From: Saccoglossus kowalevskii
Lineage: Eukaryota; Hemichordata; Enteropneusta; Harrimaniidae
Reading direction: 5' to 3'
Assembly (NCBI RefSeq): GCF_000003605.2
Contig: NW_003122882.1
Location: forward strand, 1 to 38,954
DNA length: 38,954 nucleotides
The translations under genes and the position numbers were made by a program. Under the pieces are notes generated by a model. It worked only from the letters and a program-made list of their open reading frames with translations. It ran no database searches and had not been told where the DNA came from. This document shows, in pieces, positions 26,097 to 36,055 of this stretch (the stretch's first letter is position 1; each line of letters opens with the position of its first letter).

Positions 26097-27491
26097 AGTT
26101 TTGACTGTTAACACCTCGGATACTCATGTCTACCCGTATTTTTGACTGTTGAAACCTCCGGATACTCGTGTCTACCACAAGTTTTGACTGGTGAAACCTC
26201 AGGATACTCATGTCTACCACTAGTTTTGACTGTTGAAACCTCTGAATACACATGTCTACCCCTAGTTTTGACTGTTGAAACCTCAGGATACTCATGTCTA
26301 CCACTAGTTTTGACTGTTGAAACCTCTGAATACACATGTCCACCCCTAGTTTTGACTGTTGAAACGTCGGGATACTCTTGTCGACCACTAGTTTTGACTG
26401 TTGAAACCTCCGGATACTCATATCTACCACTAGTTTTGACTGTTGAAACCTCCGGATACTCATGTCTACCACTAGTTTTGACTGTTTAAACCTCCGGATA
26501 CTCATGTCTACCACTAGTTTTGACTGTTGAAGCCTCCGGATACTCTTGTCTACCACTAGTTTTGACTGTTGAAACGTCAGGATACTCATGTCTACCACTA
26601 GTTTTGACTGTTGAAACGTCGGCATACTCATGTCTACCACTAGTTTTGACTGTTTAAACCTCCGGATACTCTTGTCGACCACTAGTTTTGACTGTTGAAA
26701 CCTCCGGATACTCTTGTCGACCACTAGTTTTGACTGTTGAAACCTCCGGATACTCATGTCTACCACTAGTTTTGACTGTTGAAACCTCCGGATACTCATG
26801 TCTACCACTAGTTTTGACTGTTGAAACCTCCGGATACTCTTGTCTACCCCTAGTTTTGACTGTTAACACCTCAGGATACTCATGTCTACCCGTAGTTTTG
26901 ACTGTTGAAACCTCGGGATACTCGTGTCTACCACACGTCTTGACTGTTGAAACCTCAGGATACTCATGTCTACCACTAGTTTTGACTGTTGAAACCTCTT
27001 AATACACATGTCTACCCCTAGTTTTGACTGTTGAAACGTCGGGATACTCATGTCTACCCCTAGTTTTGACTGTTGGAACCTCCGGATACTCTTGTCTACC
27101 ACGAGTTTTGACTGTTGAATCCTCAGGATACTCATGTCTACCACTAGTTTTGACTGTTGAACCCTCCGAAAACTCATGTCTACCACTAGTTTTGACTGTT
27201 TAAACCTCAGGATACTCATGTATACCAATAGTTTTGACTGTTGAAACCTCAGGATACTCGTGTCTACCCCTAGTTTTGACTGTTAACACCTCAGGATACT
27301 CATGTCTACCCGTAGTTTTGACTGTTGAAACCTCGGGATACTCGTGTCTACCACAAGTTTTGACTGTTGAAACCTCAGGATACTCATGTCTACCACTAGT
27401 TTTGACTGTTGAAACCTCTGAATACACATGTCTAACCCTAGTTTTGACTGTTGAAACGTCGGGATACTCATGTCTACCACTAGGTTTGACT
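26097..27491 (+). repeat. Segmental duplication, right copy (partner 22350-23745)
   Basis: This copy carries the same rare markers at +3746. Its left edge has an extra T (TAATTTTTGAC near 26054), a missing A (CACCTCGGATAC near 26117) and a TATTTTTGAC change (near 26138), so small indels cluster at this junction. On the right it runs straight into the C block and T module of the tandem pair at 27040-28947. Confidence 0.88.
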
Positions 27492-27660
27492 GTTGAAACC
27501 TCCGGATACTCTTGTCTACCACTAGTTTTGACTGTTGAAACGTCAGGATACTCATGTCTACCACTAGTTTTGACTGTTGAAACGTCTGGATACTCATGTC
27601 TACCACTAGTTTTGACTGTTCAAACCTCCGGATACTCTTGTCGACCACTAGTTTTGACTG
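27200..27660 (+). repeat. C block: unit series marked by GTATACCAATAG (representative copy)
   Basis: This is a fixed series of 42-bp units. The markers in order are GTATACCAATAG, a TTAACACC unit with CCCGTAG, a unit ending ACCACAAG, a CTCTGAATACACATG unit, an AACCCTAG unit, an ACCACTAGG unit, and then GTTCAAACC with TCGACC. The marker GTATACCAATAG lies near 7984, 12618, 20988, 23472, 27218, 28194, 33398 and 36698. Copies at 7966, 12600, 27200 and 28176 run almost unchanged into a T module. The 36680 copy has lost one 42-bp unit. Copies near 20988 and 33398 switch early to other unit types. Confidence 0.85.
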
Positions 27661-27666
27661 TTGAAA

Positions 27667-27868
27667 CCTTGGGATACTCATGTGTCTATCCCTAGTTTTG
27701 ACTGTTGAAACCTTGGGATACTCATGTCTACCCCTAGTGTTGACTGTAGAAACCTTGGGATACTCATGTGTCTATCCCTAGTTTTGACTGTTGAAACGTT
27801 AGGATACTCGTGTGTACCCTTAGATTTGACTGTTGAAACCTACTCGGGATACTCATGTGTACCCCTAG
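27667..27868 (+). repeat. T module: cluster with two 44-bp units (representative copy)
   Basis: The order here is a 44-bp unit (CCTTGGG and TGTGTCTATCCC), a 42-bp unit ending in CCCCTAGTGTTGACTG, a second 44-bp unit, a 42-bp unit with GTTAGGATACTCGTGTGTACC, and a 45-bp unit beginning CCTACTCGGG. The extra GT looks like a dinucleotide slippage of TGTCTATCCC. Nine copies are seen, near 1090, 8430, 10010, 13065, 17745, 27667, 28640, 35330 and 37100. The 28640 copy lacks one 44-bp unit. The 13065 copy lacks the CCTACTCGGG unit and has CATGTGTACCCC. Each 44-bp unit shifts the reading frame, so every T module ends whatever open frame enters it. Confidence 0.88.
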
Positions 27869-28689
27869 TTTTGACTGTTGAAACATCGGGATACTCGTGT
27901 CTATCCCTAGTTTTGACTGTTGAAACCTCCTCGGGATACTCATTTGTACCACTAGTTTTGACTGTTGAAACCTCGGGATACTCATGTGTACCCCTAGTTT
28001 TGACTGTTGAAACCTCGGGATACTCATGTCTACCCCTAGTTTTGACTGTTGGAACCTCCGGATACTCTTGTCTACCACGAGTTTTGACTGTTGAATCCTC
28101 AGGATACTCATGTCTACCACTAGTTTTGACTGTTGAACCCTCCGAAAACTCATGTCTACCACTAGTTTTGACTGTTTAAACCTCAGGATACTCATGTATA
28201 CCAATAGTTTTGACTGTTGAAACCTCAGGATACTCGTGTCTACCCCTAGTTTTGACTGTTAACACCTCAGGATACTCATGTCTACCCGTAGTTTTGACTG
28301 TTGAAACCTCGGGATACTCGTGTCTACCACAAGTTTTGACTGTTGAAACCTCAGGATACTCATGTCTACCACTAGTTTTGACTGTTGAAACCTCTGAATA
28401 CACATGTCTAACCCTAGTTTTGACTGTTGAAACGTCGGGATACTCATGTCTACCACTAGGTTTGACTGTTGAAACCTCAGGATACTCTTGTCTACCACTA
28501 GTTTTGACTGTTGAAACGTCAGGATACTCATGTCTACCACTAGTTTTGACTGTTGAAACGTCGGGATACTCATGTCTACCACTAGTTTTGACTGTTCAAA
28601 CCTCCGGATACTCTTGTCGACCACTAGTTTTGACTGTTGAAACCTTGGGATACTCATGTCTACCCCTAGTGTTGACTGTAGAAACCTTG

Positions 28690-29667
28690 GGATACTCATG
28701 TGTCTATCCCTAGTTTTGACTGTTGAAACGTTAGGATACTCGTGTGTACCCTTAGATTTGACTGTTGAAACCTACTCGGGATACTCATGTGTACCCCTAG
28801 TTTTGACTGTTGAAACATCGGGATACTCGTGTCTATCCCTAGTTTTGACTGTTGAAACCTCCTCGGGATACTCATTTGTACCACTAGTTTTGACTGTTGA
28901 AACCTCGGGATACTCATGTGTACCCCTAGTTTTGACTGTTGAAACCTCGAGATACTCGTGTCTACCACTAGTTTTGACTGTTGAAACCTCCGTATACTCA
29001 TGTCTACCACTAGTTTTGACTGTTTAAACCTCCGGATACTCATGTCTACCACTAGTTTTGACTGTTGAAACCTCCGGATACTCTTGTCTACCACTAGTTT
29101 TGACTGTTGAAACGTCAGGATACTCATGTCTACCACTAGTTTTGACTGTTGAAACCTCGGGACACTCATGTCTACCACTAGTTTTGACTGTTTAAACCTC
29201 CGGATACTCTTGTCTACCCCTAGTTTTGACTGTTAACACCTCAGGATACTCATGTCTACACGTAGTTTTGACTGTTGAAACCTCGGGATACTCGTGTCTA
29301 TCCCTAGTTTTGACTGTTGAAACCTCCTCGGGATACTCATGTGTACCCCTAGTTTTGACTGTTGAAACCTCGGGATACTCGTGTCTATCCCTAGTTTTGA
29401 CTGTTGAAACCTCCTCGGGATACTTATTTGTACCAGTAATTGTTACTGTTGGAACCTCGGGATACTCATGTGTACCCCTAGTTTTGACTGTTGAAACCTC
29501 GGGATACTCGTGTCTACCACTAGTTTTGACTGTTGAAACCTCCGTATACTCATGTCTACCACTAGTTTTGACTGTTTAAACCTCCGGATACTCTTGTCTA
29601 CCACTAGTTTTGACTGTTGAAACGTCAGGATACTCATGTCTACCACTAGTTTTGACTGTTGAAACCT
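28690..29667 (+). repeat. Segmental duplication (partner 37196-38173)
   Basis: This matches 37196-38173 at an offset of 8506 bp, including the shared TTGGAACC change after the last 45-bp H-module unit. The match stops at 29667, where the diverged island begins, while the partner continues with an ordinary CTCGGGACACTC unit. The partner therefore shows what sequence is expected at this point without the island. Confidence 0.9.
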
Positions 29668-29668
29668 C

Positions 29669-30165
29669 CGGGGGACCTGTTGTGTACCCCTTTTGACTGT
29701 TGTTCCTCCTCATACATACTGTCTATCTATCCCTATTGACTGTTGAAACCTCCTCCTCATACATACGTGTACCCCTACTATTGACTGTTGAAACCTCCTC
29801 ATACATACTGTCGATCCCCCCTTTTGACTGTTGAAACCTCCTCGAGATACTTATTTGTATCCCTAATTTTGACTGTTGAAACCTTCTCAGGATCCTGTGG
29901 ACCCCTCCTATTGATTGCTGATACCTCATTATAATCCTGACGACCACTCCTATTTATTGTTGATGACTCCTTATACTCCTGTCGACCACCCCTATATATT
30001 GCTGTTGAATCCTCATAATCCTCTTGACCACTACTATTTATGGCTGATGACTCCTCATGATCTTGTCGACTACTACTATTCATGGCTGATGAAACCTCAT
30101 ACTCCTGTCGTCTACTACTATTTATTGCTGATTACTCCTCACGATCCTCTTGACCACTACTATTG
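29669..30165 (+). repeat. Diverged island of old repeat units inside the array
   Basis: The repeat phase and orientation continue, but the units differ strongly from the rest. Spacings measured from TTGACTG to the next equivalent are 41, 43, 45, 43, 45, 42 and then runs of 42 bp. The first part has CATACATAC-containing units, and one of them carries CTC three times in a row. The second part (about 29911-30165) has six units such as TATTTATTGCTGATGACTCC, with tails like CTTGACCACTAC or GTCGACTACTAC. The left neighbour (to 29667) has an uninterrupted counterpart ending at 38173, where the array continues with ordinary units. The right neighbour returns abruptly to ordinary units at about 30166. 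This is either an ancient unhomogenised remnant or a piece of a related array. Confidence 0.88.
29799..30083 (-). other. Possible fossil coding frame in the diverged island
   Basis: This minus-strand frame is open for about 94 codons from an ATG. It reads as 14-residue repeats such as SGRQDYNEVSAINR and SSRQDHEESSAINS. In the same codon register the main array reads SGRHEYPEVSTVKT without a gap, and the differences are largely conservative (H/Q, E/D, V/I, T/A, K/N). Upstream of the ATG the frame continues for two more repeats and meets one TAA. Downstream, units of 43 bp shift the frame, after which the YEEVSTVN pattern resumes in a neighbouring frame. There is no recognisable domain, signal peptide or membrane segment. 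It may be a relic of a coding minisatellite or only a by-product of a unit length divisible by three. Confidence 0.25.
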
Positions 30166-31349
30166 ACGGCTGTTGAAACCTCCGGATACTCATGTCTACC
30201 ACTAGTTTTGACTGTTGAAACCTCTGCATACTCATGTCTACCACTAGTTTTGACTGTTGAAACCTCCGGATACTCTTGTCTACCCCTAGTTTTGACTGTT
30301 AAAACCTCAGGATACTCATGTCTACCCGTAGTTTTGACTGTTGAAACCTCGGGATACTCGTGTCTACCACACGTTTTGACTGTTGAAACCTCCGGATACT
30401 CTTGTCTACCACTAGTTTGGCTTTTGAAACCTCTTAATACACATGTCTACCACTAGTTTTGACTGTTGAAACGTCGGGATACTCATGTCTACCCGTAGAT
30501 TTGACTGTTGGAACCTCCGGATACTCTAGTCTACCACGAGTTTTGACTGTTGAATCCTCAGGATACTCATGTCTACCACTAGATTTGACTGTTGAACCCT
30601 CCGAATACTCATGTCTACCACTAGTTTTGACTGTTTAAACCTCAGGATACTCATGTCTACCAATAGTTTTGACTGTTGAAACCTCAGGATACCCGTGTCT
30701 ACCCCTAGTTTTGACTGTTAACACCTCAGGATATTCATGTCTACCCGTAGTTTTGACTGTTGAAACCTCGGGATACTCGTGTCTACCACAAGTTTTGACT
30801 GTTGAAACCTCAGGATACTCATGTCTACCACTAGTTTTGACTGTTGAAACCTCTGAATACACATGTCTACCCCTAGTTTTGACTGTTGAAACGTCGGGGA
30901 ACTCATGTCTACCCGTAGTTTTGACTGTTGAAACCCTCGGATACTCTTGTCTGCCACGAGTTTTGATTGTTGAACCCTCAGTATACTCATGTCTACCAAT
31001 AGTTTTGACTGTTGAAACCTCAGGATACTCGTGTCTACCCCTAGTTTTGACTGTTAACACCTCAGGATACTCATGTCTACCCGTAGTTTTGACTGTTGAA
31101 ACCTCGGGATACTCGTGTCTACCACACGTTTTGACTGTTGAAACCTCATGATACTCATGTCTACCACTAGTTTTGACTGTTGAAACCTCTGAATACACAT
31201 GTCTACCCCTAGTTTTGACTGTTGAAACGTCGGGATTCTCATGTCTACCCGTAGTTTTGACTGTTGAAACCCTCGGATACTCTTGTCTGCCACGAGTTTT
31301 GATTGTTGAACCCTCAGTATACTCATGTCTACCACTAGTTTTGACTGTT

Positions 31350-31470
31350 GAAACCTTCCGGATACTCATGTCTACGACTAGATTTGACTGTTTGAAACCT
31401 CCGCATACTCATGTCTACCACTATTTTGACTGTAGAAACCTCCGGATACTCTTGTTTACCCCTAGTTTTT
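31350..31470 (+). other. Second cluster of 1-bp indels
   Basis: Within about 120 bp there is an extra T (AAACCTTCCGG near 31353), an extra T (GACTGTTTGAAACC near 31391), a missing G (CCACTATTTTGAC near 31422) and an extra T (CTAGTTTTTGAC near 31466). The cluster sits immediately before the duplicated block starting at 31477, so it marks a junction. Confidence 0.72.
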
Positions 31471-31476
31471 GACTGT

Positions 31477-32056
31477 TGAAACCTCGGGATACTCGTGTCT
31501 ATCCCTAGTTTTGACTGTTGAAACATCCTCGGGATACTAATTTGTACCACTAGTTTTGACTGTTGAAACCTCGAGATACTCGTGTCTACCACTAGTTTTG
31601 ACTGTTGAAACCTCCGTATACTCATGTCTACCACTAGTTTTGACTGTTTAAACCTCCGGATACTCATGTCTACCACTAGTTTTGACTGTTGAAACCTCCG
31701 GATACTCTTGTCTACCACTAGTTTTGACTGTTGAAACCTCGGGACACTCATGTCTACCACTAGTTTTGACTGTTTAAACCTCCGGATACTCTTGTCTACC
31801 CCTAGTTTTAACTGTTAACACCTCAGGATACTCATGTCTACACGTAGTTTTGACTGTTGAAACCTCGGGATACTCGTGTCTATCCCTAGTTTTGACTGTT
31901 GAAACCTCCTCGGGATACTCATGTGTACCCCTAGTTTTGACTGTTGAAACCTCGGGATACTCGTGTCTATCCCTAGTTTTGACTGTTGAAACCTCCTCGG
32001 GATACTTATTTGTACCACTAATTTTGACTGTTGAAACATTGGGATACTTATGTCTA
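31477..32056 (+). repeat. Dispersed duplication (partner 17957-18536)
   Basis: The offset is 13520 bp. Both copies lack the same 42-bp unit (near 31736 and 18216) and both read TTTTAACTGTTAAC at the start of the H module. These shared losses indicate one copy derives from the other after the unit was lost. In both, the H module is shortened and leads into a CATTGGGATACTTATG unit. Confidence 0.88.
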
Positions 32057-33589
32057 CCCCTAGTTTTGACTGTTGAAACCTTGGGATACTCATGTCTACC
32101 CCTAGATTTGACTGTTGAAACCTCGAGATACTCTTGTCTACCACTAGTTTTGACTGTTGAAACGTCAGGATACTCATGTCTACCACTAGTCTTGACTGTT
32201 GAAACCTCGGGATACTCATGTCTACCACTAGTTTTGACTGTTTAAACCTCCGGACACTCTTGTCGACCACTAGTTTTGACTGTTGAAACCTCCGGATACT
32301 CATGTCTACGACTAGATTTGACTGTTGAAACCTCTGCATACTCATGTCTACCACTAGTTTTGACTGTTGAAAGCTCCGGATACTCTTGTTTACCCCTAGT
32401 TTTGACTGTTAACAACTCAGGATACTCATGTCTACCCGTAGTTTTGACTGTTGAAACCTCTTAATACACATGTCTACGCCTAGTTTTGACTGTTGAAACG
32501 TCGGGATACTCATGTCTACCACTAGTTTTGACTGTTGAAACCTCCGGATACTCTTGTCTACCACTAGTTTTGACTGTTGAAACGTCAGGATACTCATGTC
32601 TACCACTAGTTTTGACTGTTGAAACCTCGGGACACTCATGTCTACCACTAGTTTTGACTGTTTAAACCTCCGGATACTCTTGTCTACCCCTAGTTTTGAC
32701 TGTTAACACCTCAGGATACTCATGTCTACACGTAGTTTTGACTGTTGAAACCTCGGGATACTCGTGTCTATCCCTAGTTTTGACTGTTGAAACCTCCTCG
32801 GGATACTCATGTGTACCCCTAGTTTTGACTGTTGAAACCTCGGGATACTCGTGTCTATCCCTAGTTTTGACTGTTGAAACCTCCTCGGGATACTTATTTG
32901 TACCACTAATTTTGACTGTTGAAACCTCGGGATACTCATGTGTACCCCTAGTTTTGACTGTTGAAACCTCCGGATACTCATGTCTACCACTAGTTTTGAC
33001 TGTTGAAACCTCCGGATACTCTTGTCTACCCCTAGTTTTGACTGTTAACACCTCAGGATACTCATGTCTACCCGTAGTTTTGACTGTTGAAACCTCGGGA
33101 TACTCGTGTCTACCACACGTCTTGACTGTTGAAACCTCAGGATACTCATGTCTACCACTAGTTTTGACTGTTGAAACCTCTTAATATACATGTCTACCCC
33201 TAGTTTTGACTGTTGAAACGTCGGGATACTCATGTCTACCCGTAGTTTTGACTGTTGGAACCTCCGGATACTCTTGTCTACCACGAGTTTTGACTGTTGA
33301 ATCCTCAGGATACTCATGTCTACCACTAGTTTTGACTGTTGAACCCTCCGAAAACTCATGTCTACCACTAGTTGTGACTGTTTAAACCTCAGGATACTCA
33401 TGTATACCAATAGTTTTGACTGTTGAAACCTCAGGATACTCGTGTCTACCCCTAGTTTTGACTGTTAACACCTCAGGATACTCATGTCTACCCGTAGTTT
33501 TGACTATTGAAACCTCGGGATACTCATGTCTACCACTAGTTTTGACTGTTGAAACCTCGGGACACTCATGTCTACCACTAGTTTTGACT

Positions 33590-36055
33590 GTTTAAACCTC
33601 CGGATACTCTTGTCTACCCCTAGTTTTGACTGTTAACACCTGAGGATACTCATGTCTACACGTAGTTTTGACTGTTGAAACCTCGGGATACTCGTGTCTA
33701 TCCCTAGTTTTGACTGTTGAAACCTCCTCGGGATACTCATGTGTACCCCTAGTTTTGACTGTTGAAACCTCGGGATACTCGTGTCTATCCCTAGTTTTGA
33801 CTGTTGAAACCTCCTCGGGATACTTATTTGTACCACTAATTTTGACTGTTGAAACCTCGGGATACTCATGTGTACCCCTAGTTTTGACTGTTGAAACCTC
33901 GGGATACTCGTGTCTATCCCTGGTTATGACTGTTGAAACCTCCTCGGGATACTCATGTCTACCCCTAGTTTTGACTGTTGAAACATTGGGATACTTATGT
34001 CTACCCCTAGTTTTGACTGTTGAAACTTTGGGATACTCATGTCAACCCATAGTTGTGACTGTTGAAACCTCGAGATACTCTTGTCTGCCACTAGTTTTGA
34101 CTGTTGAAACGTCAGGATACTCATGTCTACCACTAGTTTTGACTGTTGAAACCTCGGGATACTCATGTCTACCACTAGTTTTGACTGTTTAAACCTCCGG
34201 ATACTGTTGTCGACCACTAGTTTTGACTGTTGAAACCTCCGGATACTCATGTCTACCACTAGTTTTGACTGTTGAAACCTCCGGATACTCATGTCTACCA
34301 CTAGTTTTGACTGTTGAAACCTCCGGATACTCTTGTCTACCACTAGTTTTGACTGTTAACACCTCAGGATACTCATGTCTACCCGTAGTTTTGACTGTTG
34401 AAACCTCGGGATACTCGTGTCTACCACACGTCTTGACTGTTGAAACCTCAGGATACTCATGTCTACCACTAGTTTTGACTGTTGAAACCTCTTAATACAC
34501 ATGTCTACCCCTAGTTTTGACTGTTGAAACGTCGGGATACTCATGTCTACCCATAGTTGTGACTGTTGAAACCTCGAGATACTCTTGTCTGCCACTAGTT
34601 TTGACTGTTGAAACGTCAGGATACTCATGTCTACCACTAGTTTTGACTGTTGAACCCTCCGAAAACTCATGTCTACCACTAGTTTTGACTGTTTAAACCT
34701 CAGGATACTATTGTCGACCACTAGTTTTGACTGTTGAAACCTCCGGATACTCATGTCTACCACTGGTTTTGACTGTTGAAACCTCCGGATACTCATGTCT
34801 ACCACTAGTTTTGACTGTTGAAACCTCCGGATACTCTTGTCTACCCCTAGTTTTGACTGTTAACACCTCAGGATACTCATGTCTACCCGTAGTTTTGACT
34901 GGTGAAACCTCGGGATACTCGTGTCTACCACACGTCTTGACTGTTGAAACCTCAGGATACTCATGTCTACCACTAGTTTTGACTGTTGAAACCTCTTAAT
35001 ACACATGTCTACCCCTAGTTTTGACTGTTGAAACGTCGGTATACTCATGTCTACCCGTAGTTTTGACTGTTGGAACCTCCGGATACTCTTGTCTACCAAG
35101 AGTTTTGACTGTTGAATCTTCAGGATACTCATGTCTACCACTAGTTTTGACTGTTGAACCCTCCGAAAACTCTTGTCTACCACTAGTTTTGACTGTTGAA
35201 ACGTCAGGATACTCATGTCTACCACTAGTTTTGACTGTTGAAACGTCGGGATACTCATGTCTACCACTAGTTTTGACTGTTCAAACCTCCGGATACTCTT
35301 GTCGACCACTAGTTTTGACTGTGGAAACCTTGGGATACTCATGTGTCTATCCCTAGTTTTGACTGTTGAAACCTTGGGATACTCATGTCTACCCCTAGTG
35401 TTGACTGTTGAAACCTTGGGATACTCATGTGTCTATCCCTAGTTTTGACTGTTGAATCGTTAGGATACTCGTGTGTACCCTTAGATTTGACTGTTGAAAC
35501 CTACTCGGGATACTCATGTGTACCCCTAGTTTTGACTGTTGAAACCTCGGGATACTCGTGTCTATCCCTAGTTTTGACTGTTGAAACATCCTCGGGATAC
35601 TAATTTGTACCACTAGTTTTGACTGTTGAAACCTCGAGATACTCGTGTCTACCACTAGTTTTGACTGTTGAAACCTCCGTATACTCATGTCTACCACTAG
35701 TTTTGACTGTTTAAACCTCCGGATACTCATGTCTACCACTAGTTTTGACTGTTGAAACCTCCGGATACTCTTGTCTACCACTAGTTTTGACTGTTGAAAC
35801 GTCAGGATACTCATGTCTACCACTAGTTTTGACTGTTGAAACCTCGGGACACTCATGTCTACCACTAGTTTTGACTGTTTAAACCTCCGGATACTCTTGT
35901 CTACCCCTAGTTTTACCTGTTAACACCTCAGGATACTCATGTCTACACGTAGTTTTGACTGTTGAAACCTCGGGATACTCGTGTCTATCCCTAGTTTTGA
36001 CTGTTGAAACCTCCTCGGGATACTCATGTGTACCCCTAGTTTTGACTGTTGAAAC
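33590..36055 (+). repeat. Segmental duplication, right copy (partner 16007-18430)
   Basis: This is the longer partner, retaining the 42-bp unit at about 35800 that the left copy has lost. It carries private changes such as CTGAGG for CTCAGG near 33642 and GATACTATTGTC near 34707, so it is a diverged rather than identical copy. At its right end TTTTACCTG (35911) replaces the TTTTAACTG of the left copy, and this variant links it to 1673. Confidence 0.9.

Larger units (their letters stand above)
27040..28947 (+). repeat. Tandem duplication with 976-bp period
   Basis: Copy one is 27040-28015 and copy two starts directly at 28016. The offset is 976 bp up to about 28640 and 932 bp after it, because copy two lacks one 44-bp unit of the T module. 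Copy two then continues into sequence shared with 37196-38173 (offset 8506). The exact abutment of the copies makes this one of the clearest unequal-exchange products in the window. Confidence 0.9.

Noticed and set aside
29669-30165. Inserted mobile element
   Set aside because: The island keeps the 42-bp phase and orientation, aligns with the main unit codon by codon, and shows no terminal repeats, target-site duplication or transposase.
29915-30166. Plus-strand 83-codon open frame in the island as a small gene
   Set aside because: It starts at a TTG, and in the main array the same frame holds two stops in every unit, so it cannot be the shared ancestral frame; it is probably the shadow of the minus-strand pattern.
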